Positions 7,113 through 15,630 of a stretch of DNA of 18,143 bases are shown piece by piece (position 1 is the first letter of the stretch; each line of letters starts with the position of its first letter). Below the pieces are notes generated by a model, which saw nothing but the letters and a program-made list of their open reading frames with translations, did not search any database and was not told the DNA's origin. Source of the stretch: JAZSMS01 sp045536015 (GTDB taxonomy: Bacteria; Bacillota; Clostridia; Christensenellales; QALW01); contig JAZSMS010000048.1 in NCBI GenBank assembly GCA_045536015.1, positions 1 through 18,143 of the forward strand. The letters run 5' to 3'. The translations under genes and the position numbers were made by a program.

Positions 7113-8453
7113 ATGGAAAATAATACAGTACGTGTTATGCCCAACGATATGGAAAGTGAGCGTTCGGTTTTAGGCGCCATTTTACTTAACGGTGACTGCA
7201 TAAACGTAGTAAACGAAAAGATTAAAAGCAAAGAATATTTTTATCGTTCTAACAATCAGGAAATATTCGACGCGATGTGTGAGCTTTTAAAAAGCGATAA
7301 GCCTATTGATATCGTTACGCTTTCTAGTGAGCTTACAAAGCGCGGAATGCTTGAAACGGTTGGCGGAATTGACTATCTTGTAGAGCTTTCGTCGGCAGTT
7401 CCCAGCGTTGCAAACGTAGAGCACTATGCTGATATTATTGTTGAAAAGTACAAGCTTCGCTCTTTGATTACCGTTCTTTCTGAGGCGGTTGGCGATTGCT
7501 ATCAATCGCAGCCAACCGTTGACATTATTGACTCGGCAGAGAAGAATATTTTTAATATTGCGATGAATAACGAGGTTTCGGCACTTACGCATGTTTCGGA
7601 AAGCTTAAATGAGGTTTATGAAGAAATTCACGAGATTTATAATAACCAAGGCTCAACACGCGGTCTTGCAACGGGCTTTACCGAAATTGATGCGCACACA
7701 AACGGACTTCAGCCTTCTAATCTTATAATTATCGCGGGCCGTCCGAGTATGGGCAAAACGAGCTTAGCTATGAATATTGCTTCACACGTTGCAATGATTG
7801 AAAAAAAGTCGGTTGCATTCTTTAGCTTGGAAATGAGTAAAAAAGACCTTTTGATGCGACTTGTCGGTACTGCCGCTTGTGTTGACGGTAACAAGATTCG
7901 CTCGGGCAATTTATCGGACGACGATTGGGAAAGAATTTCTGATGCAAGCGACTTGTTGTCGGGCTCAAAGCTTTATATTGACGATACTGCCCAGATAAGC
8001 ATTACCGAAATTCGCTCTAAATGCCGCAGAATAAAAGATTTATCGTTAGTTGTTATCGACTATATCGGCTTAATGAAATCAGATTCGCGCGAAAGCCGTC
8101 AGCAGGAGGTTGCAGAGCTTTCAAAGCAGCTTAAAGCGCTTTCCAGAACTCTTAACGTGCCGATAATAGTTCTTTCGCAGCTTAATCGCGGCGCCGCAAA
8201 TGCACGCGGTAAAGACCATACGCCCATGCTTTCGGATCTTCGAGAATCGGGCGCCATCGAGCAGGATGCCGATATAGTTATGCTTGTTCACCGCCCCGGT
8301 TATTATCAGGATGCTCCTGAAGACGTTGATAAAAATCTTGCACAGATTATTATCGCAAAGCACCGTAACGGTTCTACCGGAACGGTTGAGCTTACCTGGA
8401 AGCCCGAATTTACACAGTTCTTAAACAGATCGTACAGAAATGAGGATATGTAA
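7113..8453 (+). CDS. dnaB: Replicative DNA helicase DnaB
   Basis: DnaB is the hexameric helicase that unwinds DNA at the replication fork. The 446-residue protein is of ordinary length. The N-terminal domain starts with MPNDMESERSVLGAILLNGD, a standard opening (typically PQNxEAExxVLG), and covers roughly residues 1-110. The RecA-like C-terminal domain has Walker A at 209-216 (GRPSMGKT, Lys215), FFSLEMSK near 240, Walker B in LSLVVIDYIGLM, and the DLRESGAIEQDAD and KHRNGSTGT blocks that are diagnostic of DnaB. No intein is present. AAGGAG at 7101-7106 supports ATG 7113. The stop overlaps the next gene's ATG in TAATG, so dnaB and the ABC transporter genes are probably co-transcribed. rplI, the frequent partner of dnaB in Firmicutes, is not here. 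Chromosomal rather than phage origin is likely, because the flanks are housekeeping. Confidence 0.96.
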   Translation: MENNTVRVMPNDMESERSVLGAILLNGDCINVVNEKIKSKEYFYRSNNQEIFDAMCELLKSDKPIDIVTLSSELTKRGMLETVGGIDYLVELSSAVPSVANVEHYADIIVEKYKLRSLITVLSEAVGDCYQSQPTVDIIDSAEKNIFNIAMNNEVSALTHVSESLNEVYEEIHEIYNNQGSTRGLATGFTEIDAHTNGLQPSNLIIIAGRPSMGKTSLAMNIASHVAMIEKKSVAFFSLEMSKKDLLMRLVGTAACVDGNKIRSGNLSDDDWERISDASDLLSGSKLYIDDTAQISITEIRSKCRRIKDLSLVVIDYIGLMKSDSRESRQQEVAELSKQLKALSRTLNVPIIVLSQLNRGAANARGKDHTPMLSDLRESGAIEQDADIVMLVHRPGYYQDAPEDVDKNLAQIIIAKHRNGSTGTVELTWKPEFTQFLNRSYRNEDM

Positions 8454-9397
8454 TGATAGAAATTGAAAATCTTACTAAGGTTTACGGAAAAAAGGTTGCG
8501 GTAGACAATATCAGCTTTAACGTTAAAAAAGGCTCGATCGTTGGCTTTTTAGGTCGCAACGGTGCAGGAAAGAGCACCACGATGAATATGATAACGGGCT
8601 ATATAAGCGCAACAAGCGGTACTGCAAGAATTAATGGCTTTGATATTTTAAAGGAGCCAAGAGAGGTTAAGAGATGTATAGGATATCTTCCCGAGCATCC
8701 GCCAATTTATCAGGAGATGACGGTTGAAGAATATCTTAAATTTGTTTGCGCTATCAAGGATATTAAGGCAAGCTCGGTAAACTCACATATTGGCGAAATT
8801 GTAGAGCTTGTAAAGCTTACGGACGTTTATAAAAGAAAGATAGGAAATCTTTCAAAAGGTTATCAACAGCGCGTAGGTATGGCGCAGGCACTTGTAGGAA
8901 ATCCGGAAGTTCTTATTCTGGACGAGCCTACGGTTGGTCTTGACCCCAAACAGATAATAGAAATTCGCCGAATGATAAAATCGCTTGGCAGAAAGCATAC
9001 GATAATTCTTTCTTCGCATATTCTTCCCGAGGTCGCAGACGTTTGCGAAGAGGTTGTTATTATAAACGAAGGAAAAATCGTTGCAAAGGATACGCTTGCA
9101 AATCTTCAGTCGGGTATTCAGGAAAGCGCTAATATGATAGTGCGTATTGCTTCAAGTGAATCTGCCGCAACAAAGGTGCTTCGTGCACTTAACGGCGTTA
9201 AGTACGTCGAAGGTCTTGGTGAAAGAGAAAAGGGAACGGTTGATCTTATGATAGAAACGGTTAAGGACGTTGATATCCGCCGTGCTATGTTTAATGCTAT
9301 GGCAAAAGCTTCTCTTCCTATTTTAATGATTAAATACGTTGACGTTACGCTTGAAGACATTTTCTTAAAGCTTACCGGAACAGAAAGGGAAATATAA
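8453..9397 (+). CDS. ABC transporter ATP-binding protein, GldA-like
   Basis: This 314-residue protein is the ATPase of an ABC-2 type exporter. The nucleotide-binding domain has Walker A G34-RNGAGKS-T42, signature L133-SKGY, Walker B ending in D157-E158 (VLILDEP), the D-loop GLD and the switch His in LSSH189. The Q-loop region reads YLPEHPPIYQEMTV, the form seen in GldA and related ATPases. After the NBD there is an extension of about 80 residues, common in this branch, ending with DVTLEDIFLKLTG. It is followed after three bases by the permease and then by GldG-like and DUF4340-like genes, the standard order of the Gld-like cassette. In Bacteroidetes GldAFG serves gliding; in Firmicutes the exported substrate is unknown to me. 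The ATG overlaps the stop of dnaB by one base. Confidence 0.93.
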   Translation: MIEIENLTKVYGKKVAVDNISFNVKKGSIVGFLGRNGAGKSTTMNMITGYISATSGTARINGFDILKEPREVKRCIGYLPEHPPIYQEMTVEEYLKFVCAIKDIKASSVNSHIGEIVELVKLTDVYKRKIGNLSKGYQQRVGMAQALVGNPEVLILDEPTVGLDPKQIIEIRRMIKSLGRKHTIILSSHILPEVADVCEEVVIINEGKIVAKDTLANLQSGIQESANMIVRIASSESAATKVLRALNGVKYVEGLGEREKGTVDLMIETVKDVDIRRAMFNAMAKASLPILMIKYVDVTLEDIFLKLTGTEREI

Positions 9398-9400
9398 ATT

Positions 9401-10144
9401 ATGTGGGCAGTTTGTAAAAAAGAACTTCAAAATTATTTTTATTCGCCCGTTGGTTACGTTTTCTTGGCGATATTTATGCTTATAAGCGCAATTATATTCT
9501 TTACGATAAATCTTTCGCCAAACCAGTACGGAACAACGTATTCGGGTAATGCTGATTATGCAACGTCACTTCAGAATATGACCATTTATTTAAGCTTTAT
9601 TACACCTATTTTAACGATGCGTGTTTTTGCCGAGGAAAGAAGAAATAAAACCGATCAGCTTTATCTTACCTCGCCTATTAGCATTACAAGCGTTGTTTTA
9701 GGTAAGTATTTTGCAACGTTAACGGTATTGCTAATTGCTATGGTATTAAACCTTATTTTTCCGCTTGTGATATTCTTTCACACAACCTCAGGTAGTTTAA
9801 GCGGAGCTATGTTGTTTATACAGTACGTTGGCTTCTTCTTAATCGGCGCAACGTTTATGTCAATCGGCGTATTCGTTTCGTCACTTACCGAAAACCAAAT
9901 AGTTGCGGCAGTAATAAGCTTTGCGTTTGCTTTCTTTATTTGGGTAGGCAACAGCGTGCTTTCAAATTTAGGAAGCGGATTTTTATCAACTATTGCAAAC
10001 TCGCTTAATATGTTTGCGCGCTATGCAAACTTTTCTGACGGAATAGTAGGTCTTGCACCAATAATATATTACGTCAGCATTTCGGGCTTGTTTGTATTTT
10101 TGACCGTTCGCGTAATAGAACGCAGAAGATGGACGGGGGTATAA
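9401..10144 (+). CDS. ABC-2 type permease, GldF-like
   Basis: A 247-residue integral membrane protein forming the channel half of the exporter with the upstream ATPase. Six hydrophobic spans are visible, roughly residues 17-36, 52-72, 103-124, 132-154, 165-186 and 220-240. The N-terminus (KKELQNYFYSPVGYVF) and the cytoplasmic stretch after span 2 (MRVFAEERRNKTDQLYLTSPI) are characteristic of GldF-type ABC-2 permeases; the latter is the coupling segment to the NBD. The ATG lies three bases after the ATPase stop, and its own stop is one base before the GldG-like ATG, so co-translation is likely. The substrate cannot be deduced. Confidence 0.9.
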   Translation: MWAVCKKELQNYFYSPVGYVFLAIFMLISAIIFFTINLSPNQYGTTYSGNADYATSLQNMTIYLSFITPILTMRVFAEERRNKTDQLYLTSPISITSVVLGKYFATLTVLLIAMVLNLIFPLVIFFHTTSGSLSGAMLFIQYVGFFLIGATFMSIGVFVSSLTENQIVAAVISFAFAFFIWVGNSVLSNLGSGFLSTIANSLNMFARYANFSDGIVGLAPIIYYVSISGLFVFLTVRVIERRRWTGV

Positions 10145-10145
10145 T

Positions 10146-11609
10146 ATGAAGATAAAAGAAAAATTTAAGTACGGAGCATTTTCACTTGCTATCACCGTGC
10201 TTGTTATAATCGCTGTTTTAGCGGCAAATATTTTAATAACGTTTATTGAAGATGAAAACGGCTTAAAGCTTGACTTTACGCCTACAAGTGCGTATTCTCT
10301 TGATACAAATGCAAAGGTTGCAGTGCGCGACCTTGATAAAGAGGTTGTAATTTATTCGTTTATTCCGGGGGCTCAGGCAAGTAATTACAGTGCTCTTACA
10401 CAGAATATCATCGAAGTTTTTGACGGCGCAAGCGATAAAATAAGCGCGGTTAATATTGATCCTATCAAAAATCCTGCCGAGCTTGAAAAGTTTTCTACAA
10501 ATACAAAAGAATTAACTGCATACTCGGTAGTAATTGCCGAAAAGGGCAACGAAACAAAAAACTTTAAGGCTTTTAATGAGTCTGAAATGTACGAATATAA
10601 TTCAAATACACAAAAGAATTATTTTGTGCTTCAGCGTTGGATAACAAGTGCACTTATTTATCTGCGTACCGGTGTAACTCAGACTGTTTACTTTTTGACG
10701 GGACACGGTGAGGATACTTCAAGTGCCGACGTAGTTAATATGAAAAGCAGAATTGAACGCGAAAATGCAATAACGCAGGATATTTCGCTTTCGGAAAAAT
10801 CACTTGTTCAGGGTGATATTTTGGTTATGCTTCAACCTAAAAGTGATTTAACAAAAGCAGAGTACGATAGCATAATCAACTTTTTGGACGATAGCTACGG
10901 TCGATTGCTTATAGTTGCAAGCCGCTTTGTTGATGATGCAGGCGAAAAACTTAAAAATTATAATAACTTACTTGATTATTATAATATGTCCATTAACGAC
11001 GGTGTTGTTGCAGATAGCGAGCATCGTGCGGCAGACTCGGTTAAGCACGTTAAGCTTATTGCAGATACAACTCACGAAATTTCTTCTGCAGTACGTGCTT
11101 CGGACCAACCGATTTACGCGCTTGAAACCTCAAGCTTTTCGTATAAGTATGGTACGGGCACAACCCTTGGCGAGTTTGAAGAAACGTTTTCACCAATATT
11201 GATGAGCTATGCAAGTTCGGTACTTGTTCCGTGGTCAGAATCTTCGCAGGTTAACGTTAATAACTATACTGCAAAAACCCAAAATGTTGCTTGTGCATAC
11301 CAGAGAGTTGATACTTCTAAAACGGGTACTGCTGCAACCACAACTACGCGCATTTTCCTTGTTGGCTCTGTAAATATTGCTACAAGTGATTTTATGGGCA
11401 ACTCCAACATTTTGCGCAGTGGTATAAACTGGCTTGCAGGCAGAAGTTCAACTGACGAAATTGTAAGTGTTGGTATTGATCTTACTGCAAGTTATATTCT
11501 TCTTTCACAAAAACAGATGGTAACTTGGTTTACTATCTTAGCGGCAGTAGTTCCGCTTGCACTTGTTGCAACGGGTATAGTTGTTTGGTTTAGGAGGAAA
11601 AACATTTGA
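10146..11609 (+). CDS. GldG-like ABC transporter auxiliary protein
   Basis: A 487-residue membrane-anchored extracytoplasmic protein. One hydrophobic span lies near the N-terminus (about 11-34) and a second at the C-terminus (about 459-481, followed by RRKN), leaving a large outside domain of some 420 residues. This is the layout of the ABC_transp_aux (GldG) family that accompanies GldF-type permeases. Recognisable pieces are SLDTNAKVAVRDLDKEVVIYSF near 56, a typical region following the first membrane segment, and VYFLTGHGE near 185, also common in the family. The role is thought to be assisting substrate handling outside the membrane. Its TGA overlaps the next gene's TTG start (TTGA), indicating tight coupling to the DUF4340-like gene. 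Confidence 0.85.
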   Translation: MKIKEKFKYGAFSLAITVLVIIAVLAANILITFIEDENGLKLDFTPTSAYSLDTNAKVAVRDLDKEVVIYSFIPGAQASNYSALTQNIIEVFDGASDKISAVNIDPIKNPAELEKFSTNTKELTAYSVVIAEKGNETKNFKAFNESEMYEYNSNTQKNYFVLQRWITSALIYLRTGVTQTVYFLTGHGEDTSSADVVNMKSRIERENAITQDISLSEKSLVQGDILVMLQPKSDLTKAEYDSIINFLDDSYGRLLIVASRFVDDAGEKLKNYNNLLDYYNMSINDGVVADSEHRAADSVKHVKLIADTTHEISSAVRASDQPIYALETSSFSYKYGTGTTLGEFEETFSPILMSYASSVLVPWSESSQVNVNNYTAKTQNVACAYQRVDTSKTGTAATTTTRIFLVGSVNIATSDFMGNSNILRSGINWLAGRSSTDEIVSVGIDLTASYILLSQKQMVTWFTILAAVVPLALVATGIVVWFRRKNI

Positions 11610-13171
11610 CGGACAATCAAAATTCTAACGTGCAGGAAAAAGAAATTCTTTCGGTAGAAAAAAAGCAAACAAAAGTAAAAAAGCAAAATATGAAAAAGAC
11701 TATTTTACTTGCAGGTATTTCAACTTTATTGATTGCTGCACTTTTGGCGTGTTACTTTATCTTTTTTAAAAAAGATGCGCAAGAAGAAAATCAACTAACC
11801 GTCTTGTACGAATATACTCAGGATCAAATCGTTAATGTTGAGATTAATAATTTAAAATATAACGAAAAAATAACAATTGTACCGCAAAAAAGCGGAGCTA
11901 CACTTAAATGGTGTGTTGATGGTCAAAAACTTGAAGACGTAAACCAGACAAAAGCCGAATATATTATAAGATATTGCAAAAAAATGGAAGCATCGTACGT
12001 TTTAGATAAGGACGATACATTGCTTTCGCAGTACGGTCTTGCCGAGCCTGCGTCGATAGTTACAATTACTTATTCTGACGGAACGCAAAACAAGATTTCT
12101 ATTGGTGGTAAGTACGGTATGAGTGAGGGTACGTATATTTTGCTTAACGATGACGATAAGGTTTATATCGTTTCGGACTACGTAAGAAATTATTTTGCAT
12201 ACAGAAACTCTGATTTGCTTAATCTTCCTACGCTTATTAAGACCTCTTCCAGTGCGCAGACTTTGTTTTTAATTGACGAGAACAGGGAAGAAACGCAGCT
12301 TTCACTTATACCCGGAAAATACGGCGGATCGCAGGCATGGTACGTGCTTGCGCCTACAAACAGTGAAACAAATTCTGATAAGGTTGATGCTTTGTTTGAA
12401 AATATTTCACTTGTTAAACTTGATACTTTTGTTCAGGATCATTGCGAGGATATAACAAAGTTTGGCTTTAATAAACCGTATTTTGAGCTTCAGAGCTTTG
12501 ACGTTGACCAAAAACCTCTTGATCACCTTATTGTAGGTAATTTAGTAGAAGGTTCGCTTGATACGTATTACTGTCAGCTTTTAGAAGGCGATGAAGATTT
12601 TGAAACGGCACCCGTTTACACTATAAAGGCTGATCAGCTTGCGCTTGTTAAGGTTGATGCTTCAAGCGTTGCAAATGCATATTTGGCGGCTATAAACGTA
12701 TATTGGTTGCGTTCGGGTAAAATCTATATTGGCGATCAGGAATACACTCTCCGTATCGACCGTAAGCTTGTTTATGATGATGACGGTAATGTTATTATGG
12801 AGGATGGATTGGAAAAATCTATCAATACGTACTATATCAATGATAAGCTTATAGAAGATAAGCAGTTTAAAATGTTCTATTCAAAAATACTCTTTCTTGA
12901 AATAGAGGGAATAGTTCCTAAAGAAACCAAGCGTGGAGAACGTTTATTTGGATATTCTTTTGAAACTGTTATGCCTATAACCGAGTACGAATCGGGAAAA
13001 AGCTATACTAAAGAGGTTACGTTTACAGGCGATTATTATCAGATTTCGGATACTTATAGCGTGTATAAAAATAACGAGAGCGACAACGCGGTATTTACCG
13101 TACGCTGTCGCTCGATAGAGAGTGTTATTGAAGCATTTTCGCTTATGCTTGAGGGTCGTCTGTACTCGTAG
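11606..13171 (+). CDS. DUF4340-like membrane-anchored protein, TTG start
   Basis: A 521-residue protein with a short charged cytoplasmic head (about 30 residues rich in Lys, Glu and Gln), one membrane span at about 32-54 and a long outside domain. The repeated arrangement of beta-rich segments such as YGLAEPASIVTITYSDG and KFGFNKPYFELQ is typical of DUF4340 proteins, which commonly sit last in Gld-like ABC cassettes. The biochemical role is unknown. The TTG start is supported by AGGAGG at 11592-11597, eight bases upstream, and by the TTGA overlap with the GldG-like stop. An internal ATG at codon 29 lacks a comparable ribosome site and would leave the membrane span almost at the N-terminus. 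The last 29 bases are overlapped by a convergent small gene on the other strand. Confidence 0.85.
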   Translation: MTDNQNSNVQEKEILSVEKKQTKVKKQNMKKTILLAGISTLLIAALLACYFIFFKKDAQEENQLTVLYEYTQDQIVNVEINNLKYNEKITIVPQKSGATLKWCVDGQKLEDVNQTKAEYIIRYCKKMEASYVLDKDDTLLSQYGLAEPASIVTITYSDGTQNKISIGGKYGMSEGTYILLNDDDKVYIVSDYVRNYFAYRNSDLLNLPTLIKTSSSAQTLFLIDENREETQLSLIPGKYGGSQAWYVLAPTNSETNSDKVDALFENISLVKLDTFVQDHCEDITKFGFNKPYFELQSFDVDQKPLDHLIVGNLVEGSLDTYYCQLLEGDEDFETAPVYTIKADQLALVKVDASSVANAYLAAINVYWLRSGKIYIGDQEYTLRIDRKLVYDDDGNVIMEDGLEKSINTYYINDKLIEDKQFKMFYSKILFLEIEGIVPKETKRGERLFGYSFETVMPITEYESGKSYTKEVTFTGDYYQISDTYSVYKNNESDNAVFTVRCRSIESVIEAFSLMLEGRLYS

Positions 13172-13334
13172 GCTCAATTTTACCAACGGGCTGACCTGCA
13201 AGCTTTTGATTAACAAGATTGTGCTTTGTTATTATTGAACGGTAAGCACTAAATTGGCGTTTGGGCTCGGGCTTTGTTTCTTGCTCGGGCTTAAATGAAC
13301 CAAGGTTAAAGTTATTAAAGTTAAATCTACGCAT
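13143..13334 (-). CDS. Small hypothetical protein, 63 residues
   Basis: I do not recognise this protein. It starts MRRFNFNNFNLGSF, continues with a stretch rich in Lys, Glu, Pro and Gln (residues 15-27), then a mixed segment with YRSIITKHNLVNQKL, and ends TSTDDPQA. It has no signal peptide, no membrane span and no cysteine. The evidence that it is real is a well-placed AAGGAG (plus-strand positions 13342-13347) with seven bases between it and the ATG at 13332-13334, and the fact that it fills what would otherwise be a 208-base gap. The frame is open further upstream, but that part is antisense to the lipoprotein gene and lacks a start site. It converges on the DUF4340-like gene and overlaps its last 29 bases, and it diverges from the lipoprotein gene. 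A short regulatory RNA is an alternative. Confidence 0.6.
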   Translation of the reverse strand: MRRFNFNNFNLGSFKPEQETKPEPKRQFSAYRSIITKHNLVNQKLAGQPVGKIEPTSTDDPQA

Positions 13335-13356
13335 AAAATCACTCCTTTTGTAAAAA

Positions 13357-13385
13357 ATTATGTTGTTGTTAAGGTTTTTATGAAA
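13357..13385 (-). promoter_or_regulatory. Possible promoter of the 63-residue minus-strand gene
   Basis: On the minus strand TTTCAT (13380-13385) and CATAAT (13357-13362) are separated by 17 bases, leaving a leader of about 15 bases before the start codon. The -35 match is modest and overlaps the start codon of the divergent lipoprotein gene, so expression of the two could interfere. Confidence 0.35.
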
Positions 13386-14510
13386 AAAATTCGCTTTATT
13401 GCCGTAATTCTCACACTTGTTTTGTTGTGTGGATGCACGACGAAAGAAAAAAATATTGACAAGCCTCTTGAAAACGTTCAGCTTGGCGAGGTCATCTCTG
13501 ACGGTGGTTTTGCTTGCCGTGTTGGCGAGTGGATTTATTATATAAACGGCGACAATTTTACGCGTATGGAAAACGAACGCTTTCACGAATTCGCAGGCGC
13601 GCTTTGCCGAATGAAAACAGATGGCAGCGAAAAAGATGTTGTTGTGGACCGTGACGTTTCGGTGTTTAATATTGACGGGGAATATATCTATCTGTGCATA
13701 TATTCCGACCTTAATAGTCATATTGCGCGCGTTAAGCTTGACGGAAGTGATTTTAGGGTTTTTAAAAAGATAGATGATATTTATTCGGGCGGCTGCTATG
13801 GCTATGCGCAGGGATACATCTATTTTACAAAAAACTATTATTTGTACCGTGTTGATAAAGACGGACAAAATCAGACGCAGATAACAAACTTTAAAATTTA
13901 CAATCTTCGCACGGGCGAAAATTATACGTATTTTACCAGGGAAGAAGATGAAAATATAGGCAATGCCTATAAAATAAAAAACGGCGAAGATGAATACAGC
14001 CAAATAACCAATTCGCCTGCCTATATATTAAAAACAGGTGAAAAAACATATTTTTATATGCTTTCAAATAATAAGGTTTATGAATATCTTCCTGCAGAGG
14101 ATAAATCTAGCGCCATTATTCACGGCGGTTTTACCGAATACGTATTCTTTGATAAAGGTTATGGCGTTTCTACCGATAATGAGGAGGATATAGGCATTTA
14201 CTTTATTCCTTCAGGCGGGGGACAACGCTTGCAGGTTTCTGAAAACTGCGGAAAATGTATGGCTTACTACGACGGTTTTATTTACTATATAAATACAAGC
14301 AAGCTTAACCATTTATACCGTTGTGCCATTGACGGAAGTGTTGACGAGGTTTTAAGTGAAGAATTTATTTACGACTTTGATACGCTTGACGTTGTAGATA
14401 ATTATTTGTATTTTTTATCAGATTCGGATTATGACAGAATATACAGGTTGAATATGCAAACAAAGCAGATGGAATGTATCGAGCTTGAAGGCGTTTCACT
14501 TGTTGGATAG
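13380..14510 (+). CDS. DUF5050-like lipoprotein, first of a tandem pair
   Basis: A 376-residue predicted lipoprotein. The N-terminus has MKK, a hydrophobic core and a lipobox LLCGC with Cys19 as the lipid-modified residue. The mature part starts with a linker and then repeats a motif of the type YYxN/IYL followed by LYR and DG, for example RMKTDGSE, RVKLDGSD, RVDKDGQN and RCAIDGS. Such repeats are typical of DUF5050 and related beta-propeller-like proteins; I count about six blades by eye. The N-terminal block ISDGGFACRVGEWIYYING is closely echoed in the next gene, which shows the two are paralogues. AAGG is six bases before the ATG. The role is unknown; a solute-binding or surface-sensing function is possible. 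It is spaced nine bases from the second lipoprotein, so the two are likely one transcript. Confidence 0.8.
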   Translation: MKKIRFIAVILTLVLLCGCTTKEKNIDKPLENVQLGEVISDGGFACRVGEWIYYINGDNFTRMENERFHEFAGALCRMKTDGSEKDVVVDRDVSVFNIDGEYIYLCIYSDLNSHIARVKLDGSDFRVFKKIDDIYSGGCYGYAQGYIYFTKNYYLYRVDKDGQNQTQITNFKIYNLRTGENYTYFTREEDENIGNAYKIKNGEDEYSQITNSPAYILKTGEKTYFYMLSNNKVYEYLPAEDKSSAIIHGGFTEYVFFDKGYGVSTDNEEDIGIYFIPSGGGQRLQVSENCGKCMAYYDGFIYYINTSKLNHLYRCAIDGSVDEVLSEEFIYDFDTLDVVDNYLYFLSDSDYDRIYRLNMQTKQMECIELEGVSLVG

Positions 14511-14519
14511 GAGAAAAAG

Positions 14520-15629
14520 ATGAAAAAATTTATTTCGGTTTTGTGCATGTTAATTATTGCCTTTTCTCTTTGCAGCTGCAGAGAAAATACTACCGATAAA
14601 ACGTTTGATGAAGTTGTTTCAAACGGAGGCATTGCGGCAAAGCAGGGCGAATGGACGTATTTTATCAACGGCGGAATGCCGGAGTTTGTTGCTGATGCGC
14701 TTTCAACCGCTACCGCAAGGGGCAAGATTTATAAAATGAACGAAGATGGCTCGGTTTGTCAGGCTATAACCAAAAAGAAAGCACAAAAATTTTATATTTA
14801 TAATGATAAGATTTTTTATATTTCTCCCACTAAAACGGATCTTATGCTTTATCGCATAGACGTTAACGGCAAGAATAATAAAGCTGTTTTTAAGTTTGAT
14901 AACGGTCAGTTTGTGGAATTTGGCAAAAATGGTGTTGCGATAGCACAGGACGATAAAATTTATTATATTAACTATTCTAATTTAGAAAAGCAGACTTATG
15001 ATGTAGGCAACGTAAGCGGTATTTATTTAGCCGATAATTACATATATTATTATGCCGAAAATAAGAGTGGTTTAAAGCGTATAGCTTTTAATTCGCAAAC
15101 ACCAGAAACTCTTTGCGAAAACGTAGGACAAATTTTGTATGCGGATGACAGTATGCTATATTTTTCGCTTATGCGAGCTCCGCAAAAGGTTAATACAAAT
15201 ACGCTTGAGCAAACCGCAATCAGTACCGCGCTTTATAAAAATATGATACTTAATATTAAAAATCAGTATATTATAGCAATACCAAGCGATACTGAAGATA
15301 CTGGACTTTACCGTCAGCCGATAAATAACGTTGCAGGTGAGGCTAATCAGGAAAAGAGATTAAAAATTCATCCTAAAGAGGTATCGGCATATTGTGTTAC
15401 CGATGAATTTATTTTCTTTGTAGAAGCCGAATCGGGCAATATTTATAAAATGAATTATTCGGGAGAAAATAAGACTGTTCTGGGTACAATTTCTTCTGTT
15501 TATAATGCTGATTCGATTGATGTTGTAGGCGACAAATTATTTATTTTTGATTCAATGGAAAATGGGTTCTGTTATTACGTTTCGATTGATGGATTGGGCG
15601 AATTAACAGTTACCGTAAAAGAGGGATAA
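14520..15629 (+). CDS. DUF5050-like lipoprotein, second of a tandem pair
   Basis: A 369-residue predicted lipoprotein with lipobox FSLCSC and Cys20 as the modified residue. The N-terminal block VSNGGIAAKQGEWTYFING parallels that of the preceding gene, and short units such as KIYKMNEDGS, LYRIDVNGKN and IYKMNYSGEN recur, pointing to a propeller made of DUF5050-type repeats. Sequence beyond the N-terminal block is clearly diverged from the first copy, so the duplication is old. AGGAG at 14508-14512, overlapping the upstream stop, supports ATG 14520. A DUF1934-like gene starts one base after its stop. No enzyme motifs are visible. The function is unknown. Confidence 0.8.
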   Translation: MKKFISVLCMLIIAFSLCSCRENTTDKTFDEVVSNGGIAAKQGEWTYFINGGMPEFVADALSTATARGKIYKMNEDGSVCQAITKKKAQKFYIYNDKIFYISPTKTDLMLYRIDVNGKNNKAVFKFDNGQFVEFGKNGVAIAQDDKIYYINYSNLEKQTYDVGNVSGIYLADNYIYYYAENKSGLKRIAFNSQTPETLCENVGQILYADDSMLYFSLMRAPQKVNTNTLEQTAISTALYKNMILNIKNQYIIAIPSDTEDTGLYRQPINNVAGEANQEKRLKIHPKEVSAYCVTDEFIFFVEAESGNIYKMNYSGENKTVLGTISSVYNADSIDVVGDKLFIFDSMENGFCYYVSIDGLGELTVTVKEG

Positions 15630-15630
15630 C

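Noticed and set aside
13335..14003. Long minus-strand frame extending the 63-residue gene upstream
   Set aside because: It is antisense to the lipoprotein gene, gives a Phe, Ile and Asn-rich product of low-quality composition and has no ribosome site; only the part from 13334 has a proper start.
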